A stretch of 64,000 nucleotides of DNA from Rheinheimera mangrovi (GTDB taxonomy: Bacteria > Pseudomonadota > Gammaproteobacteria > Enterobacterales > Alteromonadaceae): assembly GCF_003990335.1 (NCBI RefSeq), contig NZ_CP034683.1, positions 2,432,501 through 2,496,500 of the forward strand. The letters run 5' to 3'. The position numbers and the translations under genes are program-made. Shown here one piece after another: positions 25,532 to 34,889 of this stretch. Positions within the stretch are counted from its first letter, which is position 1, and every line of letters starts with the position of its first letter. The notes beneath the pieces were generated by a model. The model worked only from the letters and a program-made list of their open reading frames with translations. It was not told the DNA's origin and ran no database searches.

Positions 25532-26458
25532 TCAATCCGGGCTCACTGCAGAGATTTTTTTCAGTTCAAACTGATAAGCCGCTTGGGCAACCTGCGCAAT
25601 AATAGCTTCATTGATTCGTTCTGATTCAGCCGAATCCTTGACAAATACCGCCACCAATAATGGCCTCCCATCAGGCAACATAATGACTCCCGCATCATTC
25701 GTCGCAGCGGTTTTACCGGCTCTGATGCCCGAAGTGCCGGTTTTATGCGCCACAATAGTACCCACCGGCAATAAGCCTTTTAACCGCTGTGGTCCTGTGG
25801 TGGTTTCAACCATCCATTTCCACAATAAAGCCTGAGAGGTTTCAGATAACTGCTTTTTTTGTTCAAACTTTTTCAAAAGTTGAGCCACTGCTTTCATCGA
25901 CGTCCAGTTTTGATATTGCACCTGATCATCCGCATGCATTTGCGCTTCATTTGCTACCACGGCAACTTCCTTAACGCCTAAAGACTGAATATAAGCATGC
26001 AAAGCTTGCGGCCCGCCCACCAGTTCAAATAACAAATCGCAGGCTACGTTATCACTGTGGGATACCGAGTACTGCAGCAGTTGTTGCAGCGGAACAGCAA
26101 ATTCATCGCCTTGATATTCTTTCATTATAGGCGCCCAGGTATTTTGTAATACTGCAGCACGATTAACAGTAACAGACTGATTTAAACTCAGTTTCCCCTG
26201 ATCGACCTGATGCAGAACTAACATGGCCAAATGCAGTTTAAATACACTTTGCATCGGAAACTTTTCAAATGGATTCAGCAACAAAGGTTCCAGATCGTCA
26301 GGCCCCCACACTGCTACACCTACAGTGGCCTTTTTACCCGTCACTATGGTTTCAATCTGCTCTTTTAACAAAGGAGACTGAGCTGATACTACAAATGAAC
26401 TCAAGCCAAGTATCAGCAGAGCAAAAGTGGTGAAAATACATTTTGTGATGACATTCAT
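25532..26458 (-). CDS. blaPER-like: class A beta-lactamase, PER type
   Basis: A 308-residue class A serine beta-lactamase with a signal peptide ending near the SSFVVSAQ junction. It has the nucleophile motif SVFK (Ser near residue 71), SDN (near 133), the catalytic-base region NEAQMH (near 169) and KTG (near 239). Stretches such as KKATVGVAVWGPDDLEPLL, EFPMQSVF-type context and HADDQVQYQNWTS are those of PER enzymes as I remember them, with scattered substitutions. PER enzymes hydrolyse oxyimino-cephalosporins. An AAGGA ribosome binding site lies seven bases before the ATG. It sits just past the DUF3300 gene's terminator with no insertion sequence or other mobile element adjacent, followed by gst and an ABC exporter. 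It should be read as a resident chromosomal gene, with exact subtype not assigned. Confidence 0.9.
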   Translation of the reverse strand: MNVITKCIFTTFALLILGLSSFVVSAQSPLLKEQIETIVTGKKATVGVAVWGPDDLEPLLLNPFEKFPMQSVFKLHLAMLVLHQVDQGKLSLNQSVTVNRAAVLQNTWAPIMKEYQGDEFAVPLQQLLQYSVSHSDNVACDLLFELVGGPQALHAYIQSLGVKEVAVVANEAQMHADDQVQYQNWTSMKAVAQLLKKFEQKKQLSETSQALLWKWMVETTTGPQRLKGLLPVGTIVAHKTGTSGIRAGKTAATNDAGVIMLPDGRPLLVAVFVKDSAESERINEAIIAQVAQAAYQFELKKISAVSPD

Positions 26459-26490
26459 ACGACTGTCCTTGTTATTTTTTTAGTGGATTG

Positions 26491-26520
26491 TACAAAAGGC
26501 AGCCGCAGCTGCCTTTTGTA
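26491..26520 (-). terminator. intrinsic terminator of the DUF3300 gene
   Basis: A perfect 13-base stem (TACAAAAGGCAGC paired with GCTGCCTTTTGTA) and a four-base loop lie 16 bases after the DUF3300 stop. On the minus strand the descending arm ends CTTTTGTA, supplying part of a U-tract. It lies directly upstream of the beta-lactamase gene and separates the two transcription units. Confidence 0.7.
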
Positions 26521-26535
26521 TTTTGTTTCATACTG

Positions 26536-28053
26536 TTAGTTGATTTCCCTGTTCCGCATTTCCGGAGCCTGAGCCCGTGCTCTCTCGACACGAGGAGCTT
26601 CACTGCGAGGACGTTCCATTCGCTGTTGTTCGATACGAGGTGCCTGATAATTACGTTCCACCCGAGGCTGTTCTACCCGTGGTGTCTGGTAACTACGTTC
26701 CACCCTAGGTTGTTCTACCCGTGGTGTCTGGTAACTACGTTCCACCCTGGGTTGTTCTACCCGAGGTGTCTGGTAATTAGGTTCTGGCCTTGGCTGTTGC
26801 ACGGGGCGTTCAAATTTAGCTTGCTCAGGGCGCGTAGGCTGATAAGAGCGTTCAGGGCGCGCTATGTCTTGCCTCGGCTGTTGCTCCGGCCGTTCAAATC
26901 TCTGTTGTTCACGGTTCTTGATCAGTTCCTGACGTAACACCTGATCCCTATCCCTTACTTCACGTGACTTGCCAGGTTCAACCTGAGCTCGTGGACCTTC
27001 TTCTTTCGCACGACGAATAAGATCATCACCTTTTTTATTGCGTTCAAACTGACGCTCTTTGTCGGCGAAGCGTTGTTCTTTCTCATGATTAAACTTGCGA
27101 TCCGGAGCATAGCCCTTGTTCTCGCGTGTTTGAGCAGCCCATTCACGGTGCTGATCCCTGTTCTGATAGCTACGATTGCCGCTGAACTCACGGGTTGGCT
27201 GGTAACCGGCGTGGTAACTGACACCACGTCTGTGGTGCGGGTTGTGACGCCAATGATGCGAATTTTTGTGATGTACTATCTGGTGGCTGCGATAGTAATA
27301 GGGGTCGCGCCAATGATGATGATGATCGATCACCACAATCTGACGGCGCGGCCAGTGAAAGCTGCTGAAATAGAATCCCGGTGCAATCTGAATACCAACA
27401 CCCCAGGAAAAACCACGATGCACCGCATAACCCACAGGCACATGCCAATACACTGGCGGATAGCTGCGCCACCACCAGGGTCCATACACAATTTGTGGGT
27501 CATAATATGGCAGATACACCACTTGTGGCGAAGCAGATTCAATGATGATGGTTTTTTCTTCCCTCACCACTTTGATATGTTGCTGTTTATCCAGATTACC
27601 CGAGGCATAAGCTTTATTACGCAAGGTCTGGATACTGGTCATCACCTGGGCTTCCTGACCTAAAAATGCATCGCCCAAACGTTGGGTCCAGTCGATGTCA
27701 TCACTCATACGTTCAAGCAGTTGCGGGAAAGGGACTAAAGCTTTTACACTTGGATCCCAATCCAAATCTTCCACTTCATCCAGTGCCCGCTCAGCACTAT
27801 AACCTGGATGTTCTTCTACCCAACGATTGGCTTTAATAATTTCCAATGGATAAGTGGAAGCAATCAGTACATGCGACAACACAGTATCCGGGTACAGAGC
27901 AATAGGAGCAAGCATAGCGTCCAGCTCAGCCTGACTAAAACTTTGCACAGTGCTACCGGCACTGGCGGTCTGTTGTGCTGCCACAGGGGCAACTAACAAG
28001 GCTGGAAATAAAGCCGCTGAAAGCAAAGGTAAGCATTTCATCAGGGCACGCAT
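26536..28053 (-). CDS. DUF3300 family exported protein with tandem repeat tail
   Basis: A 505-residue protein with a signal peptide (MRALMKCLPLLSAALFPALL start, cleaved after VAAQ). Residues about 35-170 match DUF3300: QAELDAMLAPIALYPDTVLS, then YPLEIIKANRW and further Asp/Trp-containing helices. A His/Trp/Tyr-rich segment follows (residues 190-290). The C-terminal third is Arg, Glu, Gln and Pro rich, with three tandem 42-base units (26647-26772) coding for a YQTPRVEQPRVERS-type repeat. The protein is predicted to be periplasmic or surface-exposed; function is not known for the family. The repeat number is likely to vary between strains. An AGGAG ribosome binding site precedes the ATG. Confidence 0.85.
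   Translation of the reverse strand: MRALMKCLPLLSAALFPALLVAPVAAQQTASAGSTVQSFSQAELDAMLAPIALYPDTVLSHVLIASTYPLEIIKANRWVEEHPGYSAERALDEVEDLDWDPSVKALVPFPQLLERMSDDIDWTQRLGDAFLGQEAQVMTSIQTLRNKAYASGNLDKQQHIKVVREEKTIIIESASPQVVYLPYYDPQIVYGPWWWRSYPPVYWHVPVGYAVHRGFSWGVGIQIAPGFYFSSFHWPRRQIVVIDHHHHWRDPYYYRSHQIVHHKNSHHWRHNPHHRRGVSYHAGYQPTREFSGNRSYQNRDQHREWAAQTRENKGYAPDRKFNHEKEQRFADKERQFERNKKGDDLIRRAKEEGPRAQVEPGKSREVRDRDQVLRQELIKNREQQRFERPEQQPRQDIARPERSYQPTRPEQAKFERPVQQPRPEPNYQTPRVEQPRVERSYQTPRVEQPRVERSYQTPRVEQPRVERNYQAPRIEQQRMERPRSEAPRVERARAQAPEMRNREIN
26647..26772 (-). repeat. three tandem 42-base repeats in the DUF3300 gene
   Basis: Units start at about 26647, 26689 and 26731, with a few base differences, and keep the reading frame (14 codons per unit). 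Degenerate partial units lie on both sides. Such in-frame repeats can change length by slippage or recombination. Confidence 0.85.
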
Positions 28054-28249
28054 TGTAAGCTCCTGCCACAGTTGTGGCCGCTAAAACCCGGATCTATGGG
28101 TAAAAGTGTAGCGAGATCCGACGCAACACTCCAAAATCTGTGGCTGATGCATTTACCACCAGCTTGCATCAAGTTATAACAACCGCTGCATGAACATTCT
28201 CTGAATAACCTGTTAACTTGCAGCTGGTTTTGTTTACTCTGTTTGTCTT

Positions 28250-29134
28250 CTAGGCTTTGACTCTGAAAAGAGCTGAAGGTTTAAAACCTGTGACCAGCGA
28301 AGTGCCGGTGATCACCACGGCAACCCCCACAAAAGTATGCCAACCTAACACTTCATTTAAAAACACATGGCCCCAGAACACACCAAATACCGGAATAAGA
28401 AAAGTGACGGTTAAAGCCGGAGTCGCGCCTTCGTCCTGCACCAGGCGGAAAAAGAGTAAATAAGCTACGCCTGTACAAATAACCCCAAGGGCTAATACAG
28501 CTGCAGCCACATTCAAACTGATATCTGCCTGTATCGGGAATAACAGCATGACAGGAGCCAGCATCAAAGCTGATGTCCACATACTGCCATGCGCATTGGT
28601 ATAAGGGGCTACAGTTTTTGCCAGACGGGTATAGTGAGTGGCTATGCCATAACAAAAGGCGGCGCCAGCGGCGCAAAATACAGCAACTAAAGCACCAGGT
28701 TCCAGTACTACAGGGTCAAAGCCTACCAGTATAGCGACGCCGCTGATGCCAAGAATTAAACCCGTCGCAATTCGAAAAGTTAAAGCTTGCCGGAACACCA
28801 CAATACCAATCAAAGCGCCCCAGATAGGAGCTGTCGCATTAAGCACAGATAACACCGAAGCTGTTAAAGTTTGAGCTGCATAGGCAAACAATAAAAACGG
28901 CAAGGCAGAGTTAAAAAAACCGAGAATAAAAAAGTGCTTCCAGTTATTTTTTAAATCCAGCTGATGCTTTTTAAGCAACCAGCCCATCAGTCCCAAAAAT
29001 AAAGCAGCAAATAACACCCTGCCCGTCATCAAAGCAGCAGGACCTAAAGTTCCGACTGCAATGCGCATAAACAAAAATGAAGACCCCCAGATGGCGGCCA
29101 AACTGAACAGACGGATAAAACTGGCTGCCTGCAT
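28250..29134 (-). CDS. EamA/DMT-family exporter
   Basis: A 294-residue membrane protein with ten predicted transmembrane helices in two EamA repeats. The N-terminus (LAAIWGSSFLFMRIAV) and the C-terminal PVFGVFWGHVFLNEVLG block near residue 248 are typical of DMT permeases. It probably exports amino acids or metabolites; the substrate is not indicated. The ATG at 29134 has an AGGAG ribosome binding site. About 195 bases separate it from the DUF3300 gene downstream. Its upstream region also contains a terminator for the preceding dcd gene. Confidence 0.88.
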   Translation of the reverse strand: MQAASFIRLFSLAAIWGSSFLFMRIAVGTLGPAALMTGRVLFAALFLGLMGWLLKKHQLDLKNNWKHFFILGFFNSALPFLLFAYAAQTLTASVLSVLNATAPIWGALIGIVVFRQALTFRIATGLILGISGVAILVGFDPVVLEPGALVAVFCAAGAAFCYGIATHYTRLAKTVAPYTNAHGSMWTSALMLAPVMLLFPIQADISLNVAAAVLALGVICTGVAYLLFFRLVQDEGATPALTVTFLIPVFGVFWGHVFLNEVLGWHTFVGVAVVITGTSLVTGFKPSALFRVKA

Positions 29135-29242
29135 TTAATACTCCTGTACGCAATCAACCTCAGGGTGGTGCTATGACCAGGCCTAGGAAGTCTTTGGATA
29201 AATTCTGTTTTACTAACTAGATATTCAGTTTTTTCGCAAAAA

Positions 29243-29269
29243 AATGAAAAAAACCCAAAAAGCCGGGTT
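29243..29269 (-). terminator. intrinsic terminator downstream of dcd (minus strand)
   Basis: On the minus strand AACCC-GGCTTTTT-GGGTT is followed directly by a T-run and T-rich sequence, the usual form of a Rho-independent terminator. It lies 108 bases after the dcd stop and just upstream of the EamA gene. Confidence 0.65.
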
Positions 29270-29327
29270 GCGAAGCTATGCAGAGATATTGCATAATTAC
29301 CCCGCTTCATTTTTGCTTTATTGCTTC

Positions 29328-29355
29328 AGCCCATACCATTTTGTATGGGCTTTTT
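29328..29355 (+). terminator. strong plus-strand terminator with no plus-strand gene upstream
   Basis: AGCCCATAC and GTATGGGCT form a nine-base stem with a six-base loop followed by TTTT C on the plus strand. The nearest upstream plus-strand gene ends at 24847, so it does not obviously terminate any known gene. It may end an unannotated small RNA starting near 29225, or block antisense transcription into dcd. Confidence 0.65.
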
Positions 29356-29376
29356 CATTTCTGGATCAGTAGCTCT

Positions 29377-29967
29377 TTATTTAGGATCGTCCTGACTAAT
29401 ACGGCTGGCCACAGCACCGGTTTGCTGTTGATACTTTGCATCCACTCTTTTGTTGTAAGGACGGGCAGCTTCACCTGTCATGGTCTCGAAATTCAGTGCG
29501 CCAATTTTCATATTAGGCCGAAGCGCCAGCGGTAAACGACCACTGTTGTAAAACTCCAGCACTATATTGCCAGACCAACCCGGGTCGATACGATGAGCTG
29601 TCACATGCACCATTAAACCAAGGCGGGCTAAGGAAGAACGACCATCTAACCAGCCTACAATGTCGGCAGGCAAAGTGACAGATTCAAGCGTGATAGCCAA
29701 AGCCAGTTCGCCCGGGTGCAGAAAAAAAGCTTCGTCATCTGTTAATACAATTTCATCACTCATCACTGAATTCAGCGCTAAATCCACTTCTTCGCGTGGG
29801 CCACTCAGATCGATAAAAGGTGCTGCGTAAGCGCGGAAAGTGCGGAATTTATGGCCTAAGCGAATATCCACACTGACACCGCTGATCATGTCTGGTGTTG
29901 GCCGTGGCGTAATTTGGATCTTGCCTGCTTCGATATAGGCTTCAATGTCGCGGTCACACAATCTCAT
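29377..29967 (-). CDS. dcd: dCTP deaminase
   Basis: A 196-residue enzyme deaminating dCTP to dUTP for thymidylate synthesis. The start [17 protein letters not shown] and the core [17 protein letters not shown] with the catalytic Glu in [10 protein letters not shown] are standard for Dcd. Length and layout match the Escherichia coli protein closely. It lies two bases after the apbC stop, so the two genes are co-transcribed, as often seen in gammaproteobacteria (apbC/mrp-dcd). Confidence 0.95.
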   Translation of the reverse strand: MRLCDRDIEAYIEAGKIQITPRPTPDMISGVSVDIRLGHKFRTFRAYAAPFIDLSGPREEVDLALNSVMSDEIVLTDDEAFFLHPGELALAITLESVTLPADIVGWLDGRSSLARLGLMVHVTAHRIDPGWSGNIVLEFYNSGRLPLALRPNMKIGALNFETMTGEAARPYNKRVDAKYQQQTGAVASRISQDDPK

Positions 29968-29969
29968 GG

Positions 29970-31058
29970 TTAATCATCCGTAAAAATAATTTCGGGTTGC
30001 TTTGCTTGCTGATGTTGGGAGTTCCAATATAAAGCAAAGCTCAGTTGTCGTGCTATAGCCCGGTAAAAACCAGTACCGCTTTCGGCTGGGTTCAGCACTA
30101 AAGGCGTTCCGGCATCACAGGACTGGCGTATTTGTTTTTGTAAGGGTAACTGACCCAGCACAGGCACCTGATAACGTTCAGCTAATTCTAAGCCGCCATT
30201 GGTACCAAAAATATCGTCGATTTCACCGCAGTGACTGCACTGGTAAAAACTCATGTTTTCTACCAGTCCAAGCACAGGAATATTCACGCTGCGAAACATA
30301 GATATAGCTTTTTGCGCGTCAGCCAACGCCACATCCTGCGGTGTTGTGACGATCAAAGCCCCTGTCACCGGAAGTTTTTGCGACATAGTCAGTTGAATAT
30401 CGCCTGTGCCAGGCGGCATATCGACAATTAAATAATCTAAATCCGGCCACAAGGTTTCATTTAAAAGCTGTAACAAGGCCTGACTGGCCATAGGGCCACG
30501 CCAGACCGATGCTTGTGTAGGGTCGACTAAAAATCCTATAGACTGCAGATAAATACCAGCCGCTTGTTTTGGCAACAAATGTTTATCATCCGGTGATTCT
30601 GCTTTGGCGTCTTTTAACCCCAACATAGTTGGAATGGAAGGACCATAAATATCGGCATCCAACAGCCCTACTTTGGCGCCTTCTAAACCTAAAGCCACCG
30701 CCAAATTGACCGCAGTGGTGCTTTTACCTACACCACCTTTGCCAGACGCCACTAAAATCACCTGTTTGATGTTGCGGTAGACAGGTTCTGCAGTGTTTTC
30801 GCTGCTTAATTCAAGCCTGAGGTCTGGCTGCACCTGCTGAAGCACCGGCAATAACTCATCAGCCAGAGAGGCCCATGGAAACTTCAGCGTTAAGCTCAGG
30901 CTATTGTATTTGCTATTAAAACTGGCCTGCTGAATCAAAGTATCCAGCGGCATAGGAAATTCGTTGCTTTGAAATTCAGCCAAAGTTTTGGCTAATGCTT
31001 CCGGCATCTGTGCCGAAGCTGACTGCTCTGCTGCTTTTTTAAACCATTTAAACCACAT
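29970..31058 (-). CDS. apbC: Fe-S cluster carrier ATPase ApbC/Mrp
   Basis: A P-loop NTPase of about 362 residues that carries and delivers iron-sulfur clusters. It has an N-terminal FSCA-like domain, a deviant Walker [16 protein letters not shown] near residue 105, and the CSHC cluster-binding motif near residue 272 ([15 protein letters not shown]). An upstream TTG at 31103 would add 15 residues without a ribosome binding site; ATG at 31058 ([12 protein letters not shown]) has a weak GAGTGAG site, so I start there. It is divergent from metG, the arrangement common to Enterobacteria and relatives. Confidence 0.93.
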   Translation of the reverse strand: MWFKWFKKAAEQSASAQMPEALAKTLAEFQSNEFPMPLDTLIQQASFNSKYNSLSLTLKFPWASLADELLPVLQQVQPDLRLELSSENTAEPVYRNIKQVILVASGKGGVGKSTTAVNLAVALGLEGAKVGLLDADIYGPSIPTMLGLKDAKAESPDDKHLLPKQAAGIYLQSIGFLVDPTQASVWRGPMASQALLQLLNETLWPDLDYLIVDMPPGTGDIQLTMSQKLPVTGALIVTTPQDVALADAQKAISMFRSVNIPVLGLVENMSFYQCSHCGEIDDIFGTNGGLELAERYQVPVLGQLPLQKQIRQSCDAGTPLVLNPAESGTGFYRAIARQLSFALYWNSQHQQAKQPEIIFTDD

Positions 31059-31224
31059 CGTCTCACTCGATCTGTGTTGCTGAAGGGGTTCTATTCCTGC
31101 CAACTGTATTTTCTGTAAGCTTTGCCAGCTTTTCAGCGCTTTGCTGCTGTTGAACTGGTGCGCTTTAACGCCGGCTATTGTATCATTAAGCCACTTTTTT
31201 CAGTGATATATCTATGAGTTATCG

Positions 31225-33288
31225 ATGACACAACGCAAAATTCTTATCACCAGTGCTTTACCTTACGCCAATGGCCCCATTCACTTAGGTCATATGCTGG
31301 AATATATTCAGACTGATATCTGGTCCCGTTTCCAAAAAGCCCGTGGTCATCAGTGTTATTACGTCTGTGCGGACGATGCTCATGGCACGCCAATTATGCT
31401 TAAAGCTCAGCAGCTGGGTTTAACGCCTGAGCAAATGATTGCTCAGACTGCCAAAGAGCATCAGGCTGATTTTGCTGAATTTTTAATTGGTTTTGATAAC
31501 TATCACAGCACGCACAGTGAAGAGAACAAGCAGTTCGCCAGTGAGATTTACACCAAGCTGGATCAAGGTGGTTATATAAAACGCAAAACCATCAGCCAGC
31601 TGTTTGACCCGGAAAAACAAATGTTCCTGCCGGACCGTTTCGTTAAAGGCGACTGCCCGAAATGTGGTGCTTTGGATCAAAACGGCGACAGCTGTGACTC
31701 CTGCGGCGCGACTTATAGCCCGACTGAACTGAAAAACCCACGTTCTGTGGTCTCTGGCGCAACGCCAGTGTTAAAAGACAGCGAACACTATTTCTTCGAC
31801 CTGCCTGCTTTTGAGCAAATGCTAAAAGACTGGACCCGCAGTGGTTCATTGCAGGACGAAATGGCGAACAAACTGCAGGAATGGTTTACCGAAGGTCTGC
31901 AACAATGGGATATCAGCCGCGACGCACCATATTTTGGTTTTGAAATTCCAGGCGCGCCAGGCAAGTTTTTTTATGTCTGGTTAGACGCCCCTATCGGCTA
32001 CCTGGCCAGCTTTAAAAACTACTGTGATAAAACCGGCGTTAACTTTGACCAGTTCTGGCAAAAAGACTCAAAGGCTGAGATTTACCACTTTATCGGTAAA
32101 GACATTATCTATTTCCACAGTCTGTTCTGGCCAGCTATGTTAGATGGCGCAGGTTACCGTAAACCGACCTCTGTCTATGCGCACGGTTTTGTTACTGTCA
32201 ACGGCGCCAAAATGTCCAAGTCACGCGGCACCTTTATCAAAGCCCGTACTTATCTGGAACATTTAAACCCGGAGTATCTGCGTTATTACTTTGCGTCCAA
32301 GCTGACCAGCAACATCACAGACTTAGACTTAAATCTGGAAGATTTCGCGCAAAAAGTGAATGCAGATTTGGTTGGCAAAGTGGTCAATATCGCCAGCCGC
32401 TGTGCCAGCTTTATCAGCAAAAAATTCGATGGCAAGTTAAGTGCCGAGATTGCAGAACCTGCTTTATTAGCAGAGTTCACAGCCGCTGGCGAAACTATTG
32501 CCGAAAGCTTTGAAAAACGTGAATTTGCCCGAGCTATTCGCGAAATTATGGCGCTGGCCGATAAAGCCAACCAATACATTGACGCCAAAGCGCCTTGGGT
32601 GCTGGCAAAAAATGAAGCGACCTTAACCGAAGCGCATTTGGTCTGCTCTATGGGCATCAACCTGTTCCGCGTACTAATGCATTACTTAAAACCAGTGCTG
32701 CCGGCCATGGCTAAAGAAGTGGAACTGTTTTTAAACGACGAATTAAGCTGGTCGACGTATCAGACTGCTTTAACCAATCACAGCATCAATGTATTTAAGC
32801 CACTGATGCAACGTGTAGAAATGACAAAGGTAGAAGCTATGGTCGAAGGATCTAAAGAGAACTTACAACCTACAGCTGCTGCACCAGTGGCTAAAGCCGC
32901 TGCGGAAACAAAAGCAGCCCCTGCTGCCGATTCAGCAGAAATCGCCATTGAACCAATAGGCGAAACCATCAGCATTGATGACTTTGCCAAACTGGATTTA
33001 CGGGTTGCCCGCATTATCAACGCCGAACATGTGGAAGGCGCTGACAAACTGGTGAAACTACAGCTGGATTTAGGCAACGAGCAACGTCAGGTGTTCGCCG
33101 GCATTAAATCTGCGTACCAGCCGGAGCAGTTAATAGGCCGTCTGACTGTGATGGTTGCCAACTTAGCACCTCGTAAAATGCGGTTTGGCATGTCCGAAGG
33201 TATGGTCATGGCCGCAGGTCCTGGCGGCAGCGATATTTTCCTGCTGACGCCAGATGATGGGGCTACGCCTGGAATGCGAGTGAAGTAG
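31225..33288 (+). CDS. metG: methionyl-tRNA synthetase with C-terminal tRNA-binding domain
   Basis: A 687-residue class I synthetase charging tRNA-Met. It shows the HIGH motif in [12 protein letters not shown] at residues 14-25, the zinc-knuckle region [18 protein letters not shown] near 147, and KMSKS near 330. After an Ala/Lys-rich linker (about 550-575) the C-terminal Trbp111-type domain begins [14 protein letters not shown], and mediates dimerisation and tRNA binding. Length is that of the two-domain dimeric form. A terminator follows the gene. Confidence 0.97.
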   Translation: MTQRKILITSALPYANGPIHLGHMLEYIQTDIWSRFQKARGHQCYYVCADDAHGTPIMLKAQQLGLTPEQMIAQTAKEHQADFAEFLIGFDNYHSTHSEENKQFASEIYTKLDQGGYIKRKTISQLFDPEKQMFLPDRFVKGDCPKCGALDQNGDSCDSCGATYSPTELKNPRSVVSGATPVLKDSEHYFFDLPAFEQMLKDWTRSGSLQDEMANKLQEWFTEGLQQWDISRDAPYFGFEIPGAPGKFFYVWLDAPIGYLASFKNYCDKTGVNFDQFWQKDSKAEIYHFIGKDIIYFHSLFWPAMLDGAGYRKPTSVYAHGFVTVNGAKMSKSRGTFIKARTYLEHLNPEYLRYYFASKLTSNITDLDLNLEDFAQKVNADLVGKVVNIASRCASFISKKFDGKLSAEIAEPALLAEFTAAGETIAESFEKREFARAIREIMALADKANQYIDAKAPWVLAKNEATLTEAHLVCSMGINLFRVLMHYLKPVLPAMAKEVELFLNDELSWSTYQTALTNHSINVFKPLMQRVEMTKVEAMVEGSKENLQPTAAAPVAKAAAETKAAPAADSAEIAIEPIGETISIDDFAKLDLRVARIINAEHVEGADKLVKLQLDLGNEQRQVFAGIKSAYQPEQLIGRLTVMVANLAPRKMRFGMSEGMVMAAGPGGSDIFLLTPDDGATPGMRVK

Positions 33289-33325
33289 ATCTACCCGTCG
33301 TTCTTGAAGCTGCAGCTTTGTTGAC

Positions 33326-33371
33326 TACGCAACCTCGCCCCAGTCACATAGGTGAACTATGCTCCTGGGGT
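33326..33371. repeat. REP-like imperfect palindrome after metG
   Basis: The stretch between the metG stop and its terminator contains nested inverted repeats (CCCAG with CTGGG, and CATAG with CTATG around AGGTGAAC), followed by a TCGCCTCGCTGCAACTCC-like run. This resembles intergenic REP elements in Shewanella and Rheinheimera relatives. No gene is present. Confidence 0.4.
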
Positions 33372-33410
33372 CTCGATCGCTTGTCGCCTCGCTGCAACTC
33401 CAATTACTTA

Positions 33411-33436
33411 GGGTAGCCGGTTGACTACCCTTTTTT
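33411..33436 (+). terminator. intrinsic terminator of metG
   Basis: GGGTAG-CCGGTTGA-CTACCC followed by six T residues, 120 bases after the metG stop. The T-run abuts the region just before the MFS transporter start. Confidence 0.85.
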
Positions 33437-33451
33437 GTGACAAGGAAAAGC

Positions 33452-34858
33452 ATGTCTAACATTCTGCGTTCGTTTTCTTCGTTGTATTTTGCCACCTTAT
33501 TGATGGTACTCGCCTCTGGGGTACTGACTACGTATTTAGGTTTGCGCCTAGCCGCAGACTCTGCAGCGCAAATCTGGATAGGCGGCATGATGTCGGCTTA
33601 TTATCTGGGTTTAGTCGCTGGTTCTAAAATTGGTCACCGTTTAATAGCCCGAGTTGGTCATATCCGTGCTTTTGTTGCCAGCGCCGGCATTACCACAGCA
33701 AGCGCGTTGGGTCATGCCTTAATAGACGATTTAGCCATTTGGCTTGTGCTGCGTCTGATGGTCGGTATGGGCATGATGTGTATGTATATGGTGCTGGAAA
33801 GCTGGCTGAACGAGCAAGCCGACAGTAAAAACCGCGGCACAGTCTTTGCCAGTTATATGATTGTCTCCTACTTAGGCTTGGTGCTGGGCCAGTTGGCGAT
33901 TAGCTTAAACCCGGAGCTGACACTAAAACCTCTGCTGATTGTTGCTATGTGTTTTGCACTTTGTATTGTGCCTTTGGCTTTAACCCGCCGTATTCACCCG
34001 GCGCCTTTGCAACCAGCTCCACTTAAAATCAAACTGTTCTGGCAAAAAGTACCACAGTCACTGACCACTATTGCGATGGCGGGCGTTATTGTGGGTTCCT
34101 TTTACGGTTTAGCTCCTGCCTATATAGCGCACAGTGGCGCCAGTACAGAACAAGTGGCGGCTTACATGGCCACCACAGTGATTGCAGGGTTGCTGGCGCA
34201 ATGGCCTATGGGGCGTTTATCTGACAAGATACGGCGTAGTCGTCTAATTCGTATCAACACAGTTCTGTTAGGTGGCGTAGTGCTTTGCATTGCCATTTTG
34301 CCGTTAAGCGGCGTCTTTGCGCTGATATTCACTTTTGCTTTTGGCATTCTGGCTTTTACTTTGTACCCGCTGGCCACAGCCCTGGCGAATCAAAATGTCG
34401 AACAGGAACACCGGGTGGCTTTATCCGCTACCATTTTGCTGACCTTTGGTATGGGCGCCTGTATCGGTCCTTTAATTGCCTCAGGCTTTATGCAACTGGT
34501 CGGCAACAGCATGTTGTATGGTTTTATGGCGCTTTGTACCCTGCTGCTGTTTTTACGGTTAACTCATGTCAATTACCAGCAAAAACAACAGGATAAAGAA
34601 GTGTCTCAGGATTATGTAATGGCCTCAGGCGATTTGGTGTCATCGCCTTTAGCCGCAGCCTTAGACCCACGGGTTGATGAACAAATGGTGCAGGAGCAAA
34701 TGGTTCACCCCCATCATCCGGATGCTGAACTGCCAACAGCAGATCAGGAGCTGAGCAGTATGGACGCTGCAGCTGCGCCAGAAGTGCAGATAGATACAAC
34801 TGAAGCCGTCCCTGAACCCGTTCAGGATCAACGCAAAGATGAAAACAAACCGGTTTAA
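33452..34858 (+). CDS. MFS transporter (YcaD-like)
   Basis: A 468-residue membrane protein with twelve predicted helices. The first half contains the ARVGHIRAF loop typical of MFS members and an MVLESWLNEQAD motif of the YcaD/UMF group, and the central GRLSDKIRRSRLI loop lies between helices 6 and 7. The last 90 or so residues are hydrophilic, rich in Asp, Glu, Pro and Gln, and cytoplasmic. A GTG at 33437 in the metG terminator is an unlikely start; the ATG at 33452 follows an AAGGA site, so it is chosen. The substrate is unknown. The tail is an unusual extension. Confidence 0.88.
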   Translation: MSNILRSFSSLYFATLLMVLASGVLTTYLGLRLAADSAAQIWIGGMMSAYYLGLVAGSKIGHRLIARVGHIRAFVASAGITTASALGHALIDDLAIWLVLRLMVGMGMMCMYMVLESWLNEQADSKNRGTVFASYMIVSYLGLVLGQLAISLNPELTLKPLLIVAMCFALCIVPLALTRRIHPAPLQPAPLKIKLFWQKVPQSLTTIAMAGVIVGSFYGLAPAYIAHSGASTEQVAAYMATTVIAGLLAQWPMGRLSDKIRRSRLIRINTVLLGGVVLCIAILPLSGVFALIFTFAFGILAFTLYPLATALANQNVEQEHRVALSATILLTFGMGACIGPLIASGFMQLVGNSMLYGFMALCTLLLFLRLTHVNYQQKQQDKEVSQDYVMASGDLVSSPLAAALDPRVDEQMVQEQMVHPHHPDAELPTADQELSSMDAAAAPEVQIDTTEAVPEPVQDQRKDENKPV

Positions 34859-34874
34859 GCCGGTTTGTTCTTTT
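34844..34874 (+). terminator. intrinsic terminator overlapping the MFS gene stop
   Basis: AACAAACCGG-TTTAAG-CCGGTTTGTT followed by CTTTT forms a perfect ten-base stem. The stop codon TAA lies in the loop, so the hairpin begins inside the coding sequence. It serves the MFS gene and may also act on the convergent oxidoreductase. Confidence 0.85.
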
Positions 34875-34889
34875 AGGCAATGGCCAAAC

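Noticed and set aside
27073..27663. Open frame of 196 codons opposite the DUF3300 gene
   Set aside because: Antisense of a His/Trp/Pro-rich segment; no start signals or homology.
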